Positions 1 through 6,308 of a DNA stretch of 6,308 nt are shown here, piece after piece (the first letter of the stretch is position 1; the number at the start of each line of letters is the position of its first letter). The translations under genes were made by a program, and so were the position numbers. The notes beneath the pieces are model-generated. The model ran no database searches, had not been told where the DNA came from, and saw only the letters and a list, made by a program, of their open reading frames with translations. Origin of the DNA: Ignavibacteria bacterium (GTDB taxonomy: Bacteria; Bacteroidota; Ignavibacteria; Ignavibacteriales; Melioribacteraceae); the NCBI GenBank assembly GCA_003233295.1, contig QILJ01000363.1:1-6308 (forward strand). Direction: 5' to 3'.

Positions 1-1
1 T

Positions 2-871
2 AAATTACCATCACTCAGCGGCAAAGGATTAGTTTCAGTCGAGTGGACTACACGGGATTTGCTCAAAGCTCTTCATTCTGGAGCACCGACAATTTACTCA
101 AGCGATCCTGATGATGTCGGTAGAACTGGTTTATGTACAGGCGATGATATCGAATACTGGAAAACAATGTTCGATAATTATATAAGAAATATTTCATGTA
201 ATAAATTCGTTTTTTTTCCACAGCACCAGGAAGCTCACGAAATGGAACATAGTGATGTTTGCAGTGCTTATTCAACTGAAGAGATTGTTAATTCTGAAAA
301 AATGCTGAATGCTTTTTTTGCCTATGTTAAATCATTTGGTAATATGGTTGAATATAAAACAATACCGCAAGCAGTACAATTGTATAAAGATAACTTCACA
401 GAAACAGAACCTTCGGTCATGTTGTTCGATGATGCTCCGGCTCGCAAACCTCCATTTTGGTATGCCGCTTACAGTAATAGAGCTACAGGACCATGGCCTA
501 AAACATTACTTTATTATGATAAGGAGTGTCAGCTAGCTTTTATTGAGGATCAGTTTAAACCAGTAATGCACCGTGATTATATTCATAACAGGAAAGTTTA
601 TGACCCAAAATATTACAAAGTTGAATATACGCCTGAAGTAAAAATTAAAACTCCGTGGGAGAAAGTCGAGTTTACAGAAATTCCAATAGAAATTACTACC
701 GATAGAGAAATGCCATATGCTGTAACGCTTTGGTATGATTTTAATCGCTTTAAAATTAAAAGTATTACAGGAGCAAAATATTTTGGTCCAGTTGAAAACC
801 AGGTTCTCTTATTAAGGTTAGATTTGAAAAAAGGTGTTAATAAAATATTTGTTCAATTAAATAAAATATAA
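2..871 (+). CDS. C-terminal part of a hypothetical, possibly polysaccharide deacetylase-like protein (5' end outside window)
   Basis: The frame is open from the left edge to the TAA at 869-871, giving 289 residues. The reading continues upstream of the TTG at 59 without a stop (KLPSLSGKGLVSVEWTTRDL...), so that TTG is internal and the true start is off the window. Two parts are visible. The first (to about nt 430) has a His/Glu-rich stretch, PQHQEAHEMEHSD at nt 218-256, then a helical stretch and a V-E-Y-K-T-I-P-Q-A sequence. This order resembles the last strands and helices of NodB-like/polysaccharide deacetylase-type barrels, where a late His helps form the active site. The second (about nt 430-868) is rich in aromatic residues and beta strands (LLYYDKECQLAF; WYDFNRFKIKSITG) and looks like a C-terminal Ig- or jelly-roll-like domain. 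The sugar porter gene follows after 30 bases, so a role in carbohydrate metabolism is likely. Export cannot be judged because the N-terminus is missing. The coding call is firm; the family is a guess from fold-like pattern only. Confidence 0.8.
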   Translation, partial: KLPSLSGKGLVSVEWTTRDLLKALHSGAPTIYSSDPDDVGRTGLCTGDDIEYWKTMFDNYIRNISCNKFVFFPQHQEAHEMEHSDVCSAYSTEEIVNSEKMLNAFFAYVKSFGNMVEYKTIPQAVQLYKDNFTETEPSVMLFDDAPARKPPFWYAAYSNRATGPWPKTLLYYDKECQLAFIEDQFKPVMHRDYIHNRKVYDPKYYKVEYTPEVKIKTPWEKVEFTEIPIEITTDREMPYAVTLWYDFNRFKIKSITGAKYFGPVENQVLLLRLDLKKGVNKIFVQLNKI

Positions 872-901
872 CCTGAGCATTTATAACAAAATTGTATCGA
901 A

Positions 902-2254
902 ATGAAAAACAATAAATATGTTATTTATAGTACTGTTGTTGCTGCATTAGGCGGGCTTCTTTTTGGCTTTGATACAGCTGTCATTTCAGGGACAACAAGT
1001 TGGCTTGAAAAAGTTTATGAGCTTTCTTCTTTCTGGCTTGGGTTTACTGTTACCAGCGCATTAATTGGAACTATAATAGGCGCTATAATGATAGGAAAGC
1101 CTGCGGATAAATATGGTCGGCGCAACACTCTTTTTATAGTAGCTGTTCTTTATTTTATCTCAGCACTTGGCAGCGCTTTTGCCTGGGATTGGTATTCGTT
1201 TCTTATCTTCCGTTTTATTGGAGGTATTGGTGTTGGCGGAGCTTCTGTTGTTTCACCGATGTACATCGCAGAAATATCCCCCGCAAAATATCGTGGACGC
1301 CTTGTTGCAGTAACACAATTTAATATTGTTTTCGGTGTACTCCTTGCATTTTTTTCAAATTACATTATTACGGAATTAAATCTTGGTGCTGTTGAATGGC
1401 GCTGGATGTTCGGTGTTGAAGCTGCTCCGGCAGCACTCTTTTTCATCCTTTTATTTAAGAATCCGCTTAGTCCTCGATGGTTAGTAGCCAATGACAGAAT
1501 AAGTGAAGCAAAATCAGTAATAGAAAAATGCGGTTCAGACTCCGACAATATTGAAGAAGAGATTGAAGCAATAAAAGCATCACTCGATTTTGAACACGAT
1601 AGTTTACAAGAACCTCTATTAAGTAAAAAATATATAAAACCTATTTTGCTTGCCATTGCAATTGCAATGTTCAATCAACTTTCTGGAATAAATGCGATAA
1701 TGTATTATGCTCCCCATATATTCAAGATGGCTGGAGCCGGTTCAGAATCTGCAATGCTGCAAACGGTTTTAATTGGAGGTATTAATTTAATTCTAACCAT
1801 GCTGGCTTTATCTGTCATTGACAATTTTGGCAGAAAAAAGCTTATGATTGTTGGTTCGATCGGTTATATCCTAAGTCTCAGCAGTGTTGCTTGGGCTTTT
1901 TATACTTATGGAACAGAATTTACAGAGACAGGCAGTTGGATTATTTTGATCAGTCTTTTAGTATTTGTTGCTTCGCATGCATTTGGACAAGGTGCAGTGA
2001 TTTGGGTTTTCCTTAGCGAAATATTTCCAAATAAAGTACGAGCTAGGGGACAAGCTCTGGGTACTTTTACGCACTGGTTTATGGCAGCAGTTATTTCATG
2101 GACATTCCCAATCATTGCCGAAGCATCTGGTGGACATACATTTACATTCTATGCAGTTTGTATGGTTGGACAACTATTCTGGGTAATATATATAATGCCC
2201 GAAACTAAAGGTGTTTCTCTTGAACAAATTCAAAAGAAATTGGGAATTAAATAA
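902..2254 (+). CDS. MFS sugar porter (XylE/GLUT-type sugar:H+ symporter)
   Basis: This inner-membrane transporter belongs to the sugar porter family (TC 2.A.1.1) and probably imports a monosaccharide with protons. Its 450 residues suit 12 membrane helices. Family signatures appear in order: GGLLFGFDTAVISG in helix 1, with Asp24 at the place of the XylE proton-coupling Asp; the GRR loop (DKYGRR) between helices 2 and 3; R104 in RFIGGIGVG, at the place of the XylE partner Arg; PMYIAEISPAKYRGR; PLSPRWL (188-194); NQLSGIN (258-264) in helix 7; N295 in GGINL; the FGRKK loop; W368 and W392 at sugar-site Trp positions; and the closing PETKG (433-437). Two differences from XylE are visible: Leu189 replaces the Glu of PESPR, and Asn258 replaces the first Gln of the helix-7 QQ pair, while Gln259 and Asn264 are kept. 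The ATG at 902 puts helix 1 at the usual distance from the N-terminus. No clear Shine-Dalgarno precedes it, which suggests translation within an operon or an SD-independent start. The family call is secure. The sugar is not determined; xylose, glucose, galactose and arabinose are all possible. Confidence 0.95.
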   Translation: MKNNKYVIYSTVVAALGGLLFGFDTAVISGTTSWLEKVYELSSFWLGFTVTSALIGTIIGAIMIGKPADKYGRRNTLFIVAVLYFISALGSAFAWDWYSFLIFRFIGGIGVGGASVVSPMYIAEISPAKYRGRLVAVTQFNIVFGVLLAFFSNYIITELNLGAVEWRWMFGVEAAPAALFFILLFKNPLSPRWLVANDRISEAKSVIEKCGSDSDNIEEEIEAIKASLDFEHDSLQEPLLSKKYIKPILLAIAIAMFNQLSGINAIMYYAPHIFKMAGAGSESAMLQTVLIGGINLILTMLALSVIDNFGRKKLMIVGSIGYILSLSSVAWAFYTYGTEFTETGSWIILISLLVFVASHAFGQGAVIWVFLSEIFPNKVRARGQALGTFTHWFMAAVISWTFPIIAEASGGHTFTFYAVCMVGQLFWVIYIMPETKGVSLEQIQKKLGIK

Positions 2255-2276
2255 TCAAAGGAAAAATATTATTATT

Positions 2277-2282
2277 AAAGGA
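2277..2282 (+). promoter_or_regulatory. Ribosome binding site for the propeller/GH123-like gene
   Basis: AAAGGA lies six bases before the ATG at 2289 and decides that start. A second AAAGGAA at 2257-2263, 20 bases earlier and just after the transporter's stop codon, has no start codon at useful spacing and is probably not used. Confidence 0.65.
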
Positions 2283-2288
2283 ATCTAA

Positions 2289-2369
2289 ATGAAAAAAATA
2301 TCATTATATGCAAAGTACTTTTTAATCCATTTTCTATTACTGTTTGTATTTCAGAGTTCTGCACATGCT
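2289..2369 (+). other. Signal peptide of the propeller/GH123-like protein
   Basis: Residues 1-27 have two Lys at positions 2-3, a Phe/Leu-rich core from about 10 to 21, and AHA just before the predicted cut, with Gln28 at +1. No Cys follows, so this is a signal peptidase I substrate and not a lipoprotein. The Gln at +1 is the Bacteroidota-type pattern and is shared with the gene at 5759. Confidence 0.85.
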
Positions 2370-5300
2370 CAAAAATTAAAATTGGACAAAGAATGGACTA
2401 GTAATCTAAAAAGTTTTTTAGAAAGCGCGCCTACAGTAGCTGATATTAACAACGACGGAAGAGATGAAATACTTGTTGCAGGACAGGAAGAAATGATCGC
2501 TCTTGATAAAAACGGAGATGTAATTTGGAGATGGAGAACTCGCAGACGTTACATGACATATCCTACTGTGTTAAAGAGAGAAAAAAAATCTGCATTGATA
2601 TATGCCGCCGATAACAGCGGGCAAATGACTTGTCTGAATGGTGAAGGAAAAGTTGTTTGGCAGAAAGATCTGAACGCCGGTTCGGAATGGTCAGCTAGTG
2701 TTGTAGCAGATATTGAAGGTAACGGAACTTTTGAAGTAATCCAGACAGATCTTACCGGAACAGTATGGATTTTTGATGCCTTAAGTGGTGAGGTAATTAA
2801 GCAAACCAAATTAACGGAAGGTAAACCGGTAAGTCCTGCAGTAGGTGATTTGGATGGTGACGGCGAATCAGAAATTGCTATTGCAACTAATGATGGAAGT
2901 GTAATTGTTCTATCAAGTGATTTGGAAAAGCTCTGGTCATATAATGCTACTGATACTTGGTCTACTTCCGCTCCGGTTATGTTTGCCGCATCTAACGGCG
3001 ACGTATATATTGTAGCAGTATCAAGTACCGGTGACGTTTATTGTTTAGATAAGAAGGGCAAACTGCTGTGGAGATATCCGACAAAAGCGCCGGTTGCTTC
3101 AACTATTTCGGTTGGTGATTATGATCAGGACGGGGTTGCGGATATTTTCCTGATCACACAAACCGGCGTGATATATAGATTTGATGAAAACGGTTCAAAG
3201 CTTTGGAATATTGATATGCAGGGGCGCAGTCTTGCCTCAGGCGCAATACTTGATATAAACAACGATAGAAAAATGGAGTATGTGTTTTCAACTCAACGCG
3301 GAAATATGTTTGTCCTTGATAACAACGGAGATGTAATATTCAATCATCAATTTGAATCGAGAACGATCAACAATACTCCTTCGTTTGGAAAGATCAGCAG
3401 TTCGAGCAGGCTGGATGTTGTACTTACCGGCGGTGAAGCTGGGTTGGCATATTGCTTGAGCACTCCGGCAAAAGCAAACACAATTAAACAATGGACGAAC
3501 TACCGCGGGAATATTAATAATACTGGTTCTTGGTTTGGGTTAAAATCATCAGAAAAGTTGACTATGATTCCAGAGAATTTAGCTTGGGACAAAGTGTTTA
3601 TCGGTGAGGATATTAAGTTCAGCATTTACAATCCTAAGCCGGGCAAGTCCCCGTTGAGAGCGGAAGCAGAATGTATTGATCCTAATGGTATAAAATACAA
3701 CTCAATTGCGAGTATTTACGGAAAAAAGGGGGAACTACTACTCCCTGTTGATTTTGTTCTGCCGGGCAATTACAAAGCATCATGGAAACTTCTTAGCGCA
3801 AAAGGAAAAATACTGATTGATGGTGAAAAGATAATATCTATTCAGCCGTTCAGTAATGACAGGGCAATTGTTGCACAAGCAATTAACAAACTTAATTCCA
3901 CCATTGCTGAAGTTAAAGATGTTTTGCCGTTGTCGGGAAACGCTTTACGTTCAACTGTCAATGAACTGCGAATTGAATTGTCTAATCTTTTACCTATGCA
4001 GGAATCTTTTCCCAGCAGTGATGGAATTGAAAAGCAGTTAACGATTGATAAGACAAAAGATTTAAATATTAAAGCCGCCGAAGCATTAAAAATTTGTGAT
4101 GTTATTAATAGTGCAAAGTCCTTAGGTTCTAAAACCAGTGTCATTGCTTTCGAAGGGAAAAAGTGGGAGAACAGAAATGTTGATAAACAGTTACCAAAAA
4201 ATGTTAATAACACTCTGGCTATTAAACAAACCGCTGTTTTAGGAGAACATTCTCCAATTCCCATTGCGCTCTTTAATATAACCGATCAATTATTGAACGT
4301 AAGAGTTGTATATAAAATTGAAGACGGAATTAAAATTACACCGCTGAGAGTGATTAACACAATCACAGCTATGGGGGAAGAATCTTGGGACGCAATGCCT
4401 GAGATTGATGAGTCCTCAATCATAAGTATTCCTCCGTTAAAAAGTCGAGAGATTTGGTTGGATATAGATTTAGCCGAAGCAAAACCGGGTGAGCATAAAA
4501 TAGAAGTTGAATTTCAGTCGCTTAACGGCGCCGGGATAATTGATATTCCTAAAAATCCGCAGGGAGTACCTGCACCGGAAACAAAAGTTGAGATATCAAT
4601 GGAAGTGCTTCCATTTGAAATGGTTCCATCCGGTGATTTCAGACTTTGTACATGGTCACCATCCACTGGACCGGATTTAGGAGAACTTTTAGCTCATGGT
4701 AATAATGTTTTTCTTATCGGTAATGGGAAAGTTGAATACAACGATCAGGATGAGATAGTAAAAATTGATTATACTGAAATTGATAAGTTGATTGATCAGT
4801 TCGCCGGACATGATGTGTTCTTCCTTATTAATGGTCAGCCGGATCTTAAAGGAGAATTCGGAAGTGATAAGTTTAAGAAAAATTATCAATACTATCTTAA
4901 AGATTTAGTAAGTCATTTATCAAGCAAGGGTATCGATCTGAAACACTTTGCGTTATATCCGATTGACGAACCGGGCGGACAGGGATGGAATGCTGTGAAC
5001 AAGTTAATACAGGTAGGAGAAATTGCTCATGAAGTCAATCAGGATATTATGATCTATCAAGACGGTGGCGGCGAACTGCCGATGTTTAAAGCTATGTCAA
5101 AACAATTAGATGTTTGGGTCCCTCCGTTCGAATGGCTGCCGCTGAAGAAACCTGAGATGGATGTGATGAAGAATACTGGAGAATTATTGTGGTCTTACAA
5201 CTGTACTTATACTTCTGCTAGACCGGTCGGACCGAACATTAAAGATATCAATTTGATCTATGAGTTCAGAACAGCAGCCTTACTCGCTATGCGAAATGGA

Positions 5301-5696
5301 GCTACTGGTATTGGATATTGGGGATACCTGGTAGGCAGTGAAAATCAATGGGCACGAGCAAAGAACGAATATAGTTTGGTTTATCCTGGGAGGACAAAAT
5401 CTGTAACGAGTAGAAGATGGGAAGCAGTGCGTGAAGGGATAGAAGACTACAGGATATTAACAGCTTTGCAGAAAGATATGAATAACAAAGAACTTGATAA
5501 AAATACTCGCAAAAAAATTGAACATTTAATTAATGTCAGTCTGCCGGAACTTGTCGATCCCGCCGCTCGTGCTGTAAAATACGGACAATCAAGAAGTGTA
5601 ATTGATAACTTGGCAAGTGAAGAAAAGATGGATAAATTCAGAGAGGAAATGATTGACTGTGTTAAGAGTGTCATCAATTCTGATAAATCTAAATAG
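2289..5696 (+). CDS. Secreted beta-propeller / GH123-like (DUF4091) putative glycoside hydrolase
   Basis: This 1135-residue exported protein probably acts on a glycan outside the inner membrane. Order of parts: signal peptide 1-27 (K-K, hydrophobic core, AHA|Q); eight propeller repeats at about 36-415, closed by WTNYRGNINNTG (402-413); an Ig-like sandwich at about 416-520; a mostly helical stretch at about 525-615; a second sandwich at about 640-782, like the N-terminal domain of GH123-type enzymes; and a catalytic domain at about 783-1061. The last contains FRLCTWSPS, YPIDEPGG with Asp893-Glu894, an aromatic GIGYWGYL stretch, and RRWEAVREGIEDYRIL (1042-1057), typical of the DUF4091 end. In GH123 N-acetyl-galactosaminidases, an adjacent Asp-Glu pair performs substrate-assisted catalysis, and that pair is present here. 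No lipobox and no type IX secretion C-terminal domain is seen, so a periplasmic location is most likely. The start is supported by AAAGGA six bases upstream. It sits 34 bases after the sugar porter gene. The architecture is clear; the substrate is unknown, because DUF4091 proteins are broader than characterised GH123. Confidence 0.9.
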   Translation: MKKISLYAKYFLIHFLLLFVFQSSAHAQKLKLDKEWTSNLKSFLESAPTVADINNDGRDEILVAGQEEMIALDKNGDVIWRWRTRRRYMTYPTVLKREKKSALIYAADNSGQMTCLNGEGKVVWQKDLNAGSEWSASVVADIEGNGTFEVIQTDLTGTVWIFDALSGEVIKQTKLTEGKPVSPAVGDLDGDGESEIAIATNDGSVIVLSSDLEKLWSYNATDTWSTSAPVMFAASNGDVYIVAVSSTGDVYCLDKKGKLLWRYPTKAPVASTISVGDYDQDGVADIFLITQTGVIYRFDENGSKLWNIDMQGRSLASGAILDINNDRKMEYVFSTQRGNMFVLDNNGDVIFNHQFESRTINNTPSFGKISSSSRLDVVLTGGEAGLAYCLSTPAKANTIKQWTNYRGNINNTGSWFGLKSSEKLTMIPENLAWDKVFIGEDIKFSIYNPKPGKSPLRAEAECIDPNGIKYNSIASIYGKKGELLLPVDFVLPGNYKASWKLLSAKGKILIDGEKIISIQPFSNDRAIVAQAINKLNSTIAEVKDVLPLSGNALRSTVNELRIELSNLLPMQESFPSSDGIEKQLTIDKTKDLNIKAAEALKICDVINSAKSLGSKTSVIAFEGKKWENRNVDKQLPKNVNNTLAIKQTAVLGEHSPIPIALFNITDQLLNVRVVYKIEDGIKITPLRVINTITAMGEESWDAMPEIDESSIISIPPLKSREIWLDIDLAEAKPGEHKIEVEFQSLNGAGIIDIPKNPQGVPAPETKVEISMEVLPFEMVPSGDFRLCTWSPSTGPDLGELLAHGNNVFLIGNGKVEYNDQDEIVKIDYTEIDKLIDQFAGHDVFFLINGQPDLKGEFGSDKFKKNYQYYLKDLVSHLSSKGIDLKHFALYPIDEPGGQGWNAVNKLIQVGEIAHEVNQDIMIYQDGGGELPMFKAMSKQLDVWVPPFEWLPLKKPEMDVMKNTGELLWSYNCTYTSARPVGPNIKDINLIYEFRTAALLAMRNGATGIGYWGYLVGSENQWARAKNEYSLVYPGRTKSVTSRRWEAVREGIEDYRILTALQKDMNNKELDKNTRKKIEHLINVSLPELVDPAARAVKYGQSRSVIDNLASEEKMDKFREEMIDCVKSVINSDKSK
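2394..3533 (+). repeat. Eight-repeat PQQ/FG-GAP-type beta-propeller region
   Basis: The protein encoded here (residues about 36-415) repeats a unit of about 40-50 residues eight times. A full unit reads: small residues and Pro or Ser, then V-x-D-x-N/D-x-D-G-x-x-E, then a hydrophobic strand, G-x-[VIM]-x-x-[LF]-[DN], a turn with G, and [LVI]-[WF]. Units start near residues 46, 90, 135, 181, 227, 271, 316 and 362. Aspartate-rich DxDxDG-like loops, which bind calcium in FG-GAP/VCBS propellers, occur in units 1, 3, 4, 6 and 7 (D52, D141, D187, D277, D322). The sixth-position Gly is replaced by Arg in unit 7, and the loop is absent in units 2, 5 and 8. The repeats are diverged at the DNA level, so this is protein-level repetition. 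It probably forms a closed eight-bladed propeller used for glycan binding or as a scaffold. Confidence 0.8.
4635..5471 (+). other. GH123-like / DUF4091 catalytic domain
   Basis: Residues 783-1061 of the 2289-5696 product form the predicted catalytic barrel. The key site is Asp893-Glu894 (nt 4965-4970) at a strand end in YPIDEPG. In characterised GH123 enzymes such an Asp orients the N-acetyl group and the Glu is the general acid/base. Downstream, QDGGGELP, VWVPPFEWLP, LLWSYNCTY and GIGYWGYL supply further strand ends and aromatic residues suitable for a sugar site. The RRWEAVREGIEDYR segment is the family's usual C-terminal helix. The domain looks complete. Confidence 0.8.
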
Positions 5697-5702
5697 GAAC
5701 GC

Positions 5703-5720
5703 AGATCATTATGATCTTTT
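5703..5720 (+). terminator. Short inverted repeat with T-run (possible weak terminator or attenuator)
   Basis: AGATCAT and ATGATCT are exact reverse complements separated by one T, and the T-run 5717-5720 follows directly. In RNA this would fold as a stem of about five base pairs with a five-base loop. It sits seven bases after the stop codon at 5696, between the two secreted-protein genes. The stem is short and AT-rich, so full termination is unlikely; partial attenuation, transcript-end protection or chance are all possible. Confidence 0.3.
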
Positions 5721-5748
5721 ATGATTTTAAAAAGTGTTAAAACAACTT

Positions 5749-5752
5749 AGGA
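5749..5752 (+). promoter_or_regulatory. Ribosome binding site for the secreted barrel protein
   Basis: AGGA lies six bases before the ATG at 5759, the same spacing as for the gene at 2289. It supports this start, which is also the one that gives a full signal peptide. Confidence 0.6.
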
Positions 5753-5758
5753 ATTATT

Positions 5759-6308
5759 ATGAAAAAAATTAAAACAACTTTCGTATTATGGCTAATCTTA
5801 TTGATCTCAAGTTTATCTATTGCACAAAGTGATCAGAAAATTGATGATATGTTTACATATGCTAAAACCAGATCAAATGATCTAAAACTTGAAATTTATA
5901 TAACTGCACAGGCTGTAAATAATTTACTCGCCAATGAAGCCGGTATGAGGGAAGCGATTTCTCTATTCCGCGCTAATGGCGCAACTAAGGCTTATGTTGA
6001 GGTTTACAGAAGCGGGCTGGTAGTTGAAAAATCCATTTTAGAAAAAGTTCGCGACAAGTTTTTAGAAAATGGAATTGAAGTAGTCGGAGGAATTGCAACT
6101 GTTCCCGGTAAGAATTTCGGTGTAAAGCAAGAAGGTAAATTAGGATGGTTCAATTGGCAGAATCCAAAAACACAAAATGATTTGAAAAAAGTTATTAAAA
6201 TGGCAGCGGGAGTTTTTGATGAATTCATTGTTGATGATTTTCTCTGCACTGGAGATACAAGTAATGAATCTAAAATTGCCAAAGGTGATCAAAGCTGGTC
6301 GCAGTATA
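5759..6308 (+). CDS. N-terminal part of a secreted TIM-barrel glycosidase-like protein of unknown function (3' end outside window)
   Basis: An ATG at 5759 opens a frame that stays open to the right edge (183 residues seen). AGGA lies six bases upstream, and the first 22 residues are a clear Sec signal peptide (KKIK, hydrophobic core, SIA|Q). The mature part alternates strand and helix as in the first half of a (beta/alpha)8 barrel: LKLEIYITAQ; ATKAYVEVYRSG (Y79-G86), then an amphipathic helix; EVVGGIATVPG (V108-G117); a WFNWQNPKTQNDLKK segment; and FDEFIVDDF with Asp159-Asp160 at a strand end. Acidic residues at strand ends are typical of glycosidase active sites, so E81, D159 and D160 are candidates. 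From memory, related secreted proteins have a Cys-X2-Cys after the DDF motif, followed by KGD.SW; here only Cys163 is present, then KGDQSW. I cannot assign a CAZy family. A carbohydrate role is inferred from the fold pattern, the export signal and the neighbours. Confidence 0.85.
   Translation, partial: MKKIKTTFVLWLILLISSLSIAQSDQKIDDMFTYAKTRSNDLKLEIYITAQAVNNLLANEAGMREAISLFRANGATKAYVEVYRSGLVVEKSILEKVRDKFLENGIEVVGGIATVPGKNFGVKQEGKLGWFNWQNPKTQNDLKKVIKMAAGVFDEFIVDDFLCTGDTSNESKIAKGDQSWSQY

Noticed and set aside
59..61. TTG as the start of the first gene
   Set aside because: The frame is open upstream to the window edge, the upstream residues look like the same protein, and there is no ribosome binding site or signal peptide at the TTG.
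309..536. 75-codon + strand frame inside the first gene
   Set aside because: It is out of frame with the long partial gene and its translation is not protein-like.
1360..1674. 104-codon open frame on the minus strand inside the transporter
   Set aside because: It is the reverse of a well-conserved transporter region, and the predicted peptide has no family features.
3842..4264. 140-codon open frame on the minus strand
   Set aside because: It lies wholly inside the strongly supported propeller/GH123-like gene, and its translation shows no recognisable domain.
5570..5696. Type IX secretion C-terminal sorting domain on the propeller/GH123-like protein
   Set aside because: The last residues are charged and helical (MDKFREEMIDCVKSVINSDK) with no beta-rich sorting domain.
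5697..5758. Bacteroidota-type promoter (TTTG near -33, TAnnTTTG near -7) before the last gene
   Set aside because: TATGATTTT only loosely resembles the -7 box, and no TTTG lies at the right distance upstream.
6004..6282. 92-codon open frame on the minus strand near the right edge
   Set aside because: It overlaps the signal-peptide-bearing gene at 5759, which has a ribosome binding site and a coherent fold pattern.
1..6308. CRISPR arrays, tRNA/rRNA genes, insertion sequences
   Set aside because: The window is almost entirely filled by four protein genes, and no spaced direct repeats, cloverleaf-like sequence or transposase was seen.

Overview
The window is AT-rich bacterial DNA with four genes, all on the + strand and separated by only 30, 34 and 62 bases. 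It looks like part of one operon for using a carbohydrate. Both recognisable Sec signal peptides end in Ala-X-Ala followed by Gln (AHA|Q and SIA|Q). That fits the known Bacteroidota preference for Gln at the +1 position after signal peptidase I cleavage. Together with the AT-rich, Lys/Asn/Ile-rich coding style, this suggests a member of Bacteroidota or a close FCB relative such as Ignavibacteria. That placement is inference; there is no marker gene here.

Layout. Positions 2-871 hold the 3' part of a gene whose start lies off the left edge. The product has a probable catalytic end rich in His and Glu, possibly polysaccharide deacetylase-like, followed by a beta-rich C-terminal domain. Positions 902-2254 encode a complete 450-residue sugar porter of the major facilitator superfamily, close in motif content to the E. 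coli xylose/H+ symporter XylE. Positions 2289-5696 encode an 1135-residue secreted protein: an eight-repeat PQQ/FG-GAP-type beta-propeller, a beta-sandwich, a helical stretch, another beta-sandwich, and a glycoside hydrolase 123-like (DUF4091) catalytic domain with an Asp-Glu pair. Positions 5759-6308 hold the 5' part of another secreted protein that looks like a TIM-barrel glycosidase of unassigned family; it runs off the right edge.

How the genes may work together (inference): the secreted proteins bind and cut an extracytoplasmic glycan, possibly one containing N-acetylhexosamine if the GH123-like domain keeps the family activity, and the porter carries a released monosaccharide across the inner membrane. 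No SusC/SusD pair, regulator, sugar kinase, RNA gene, insertion sequence or CRISPR array is visible. No intergenic gap is longer than 62 bases.
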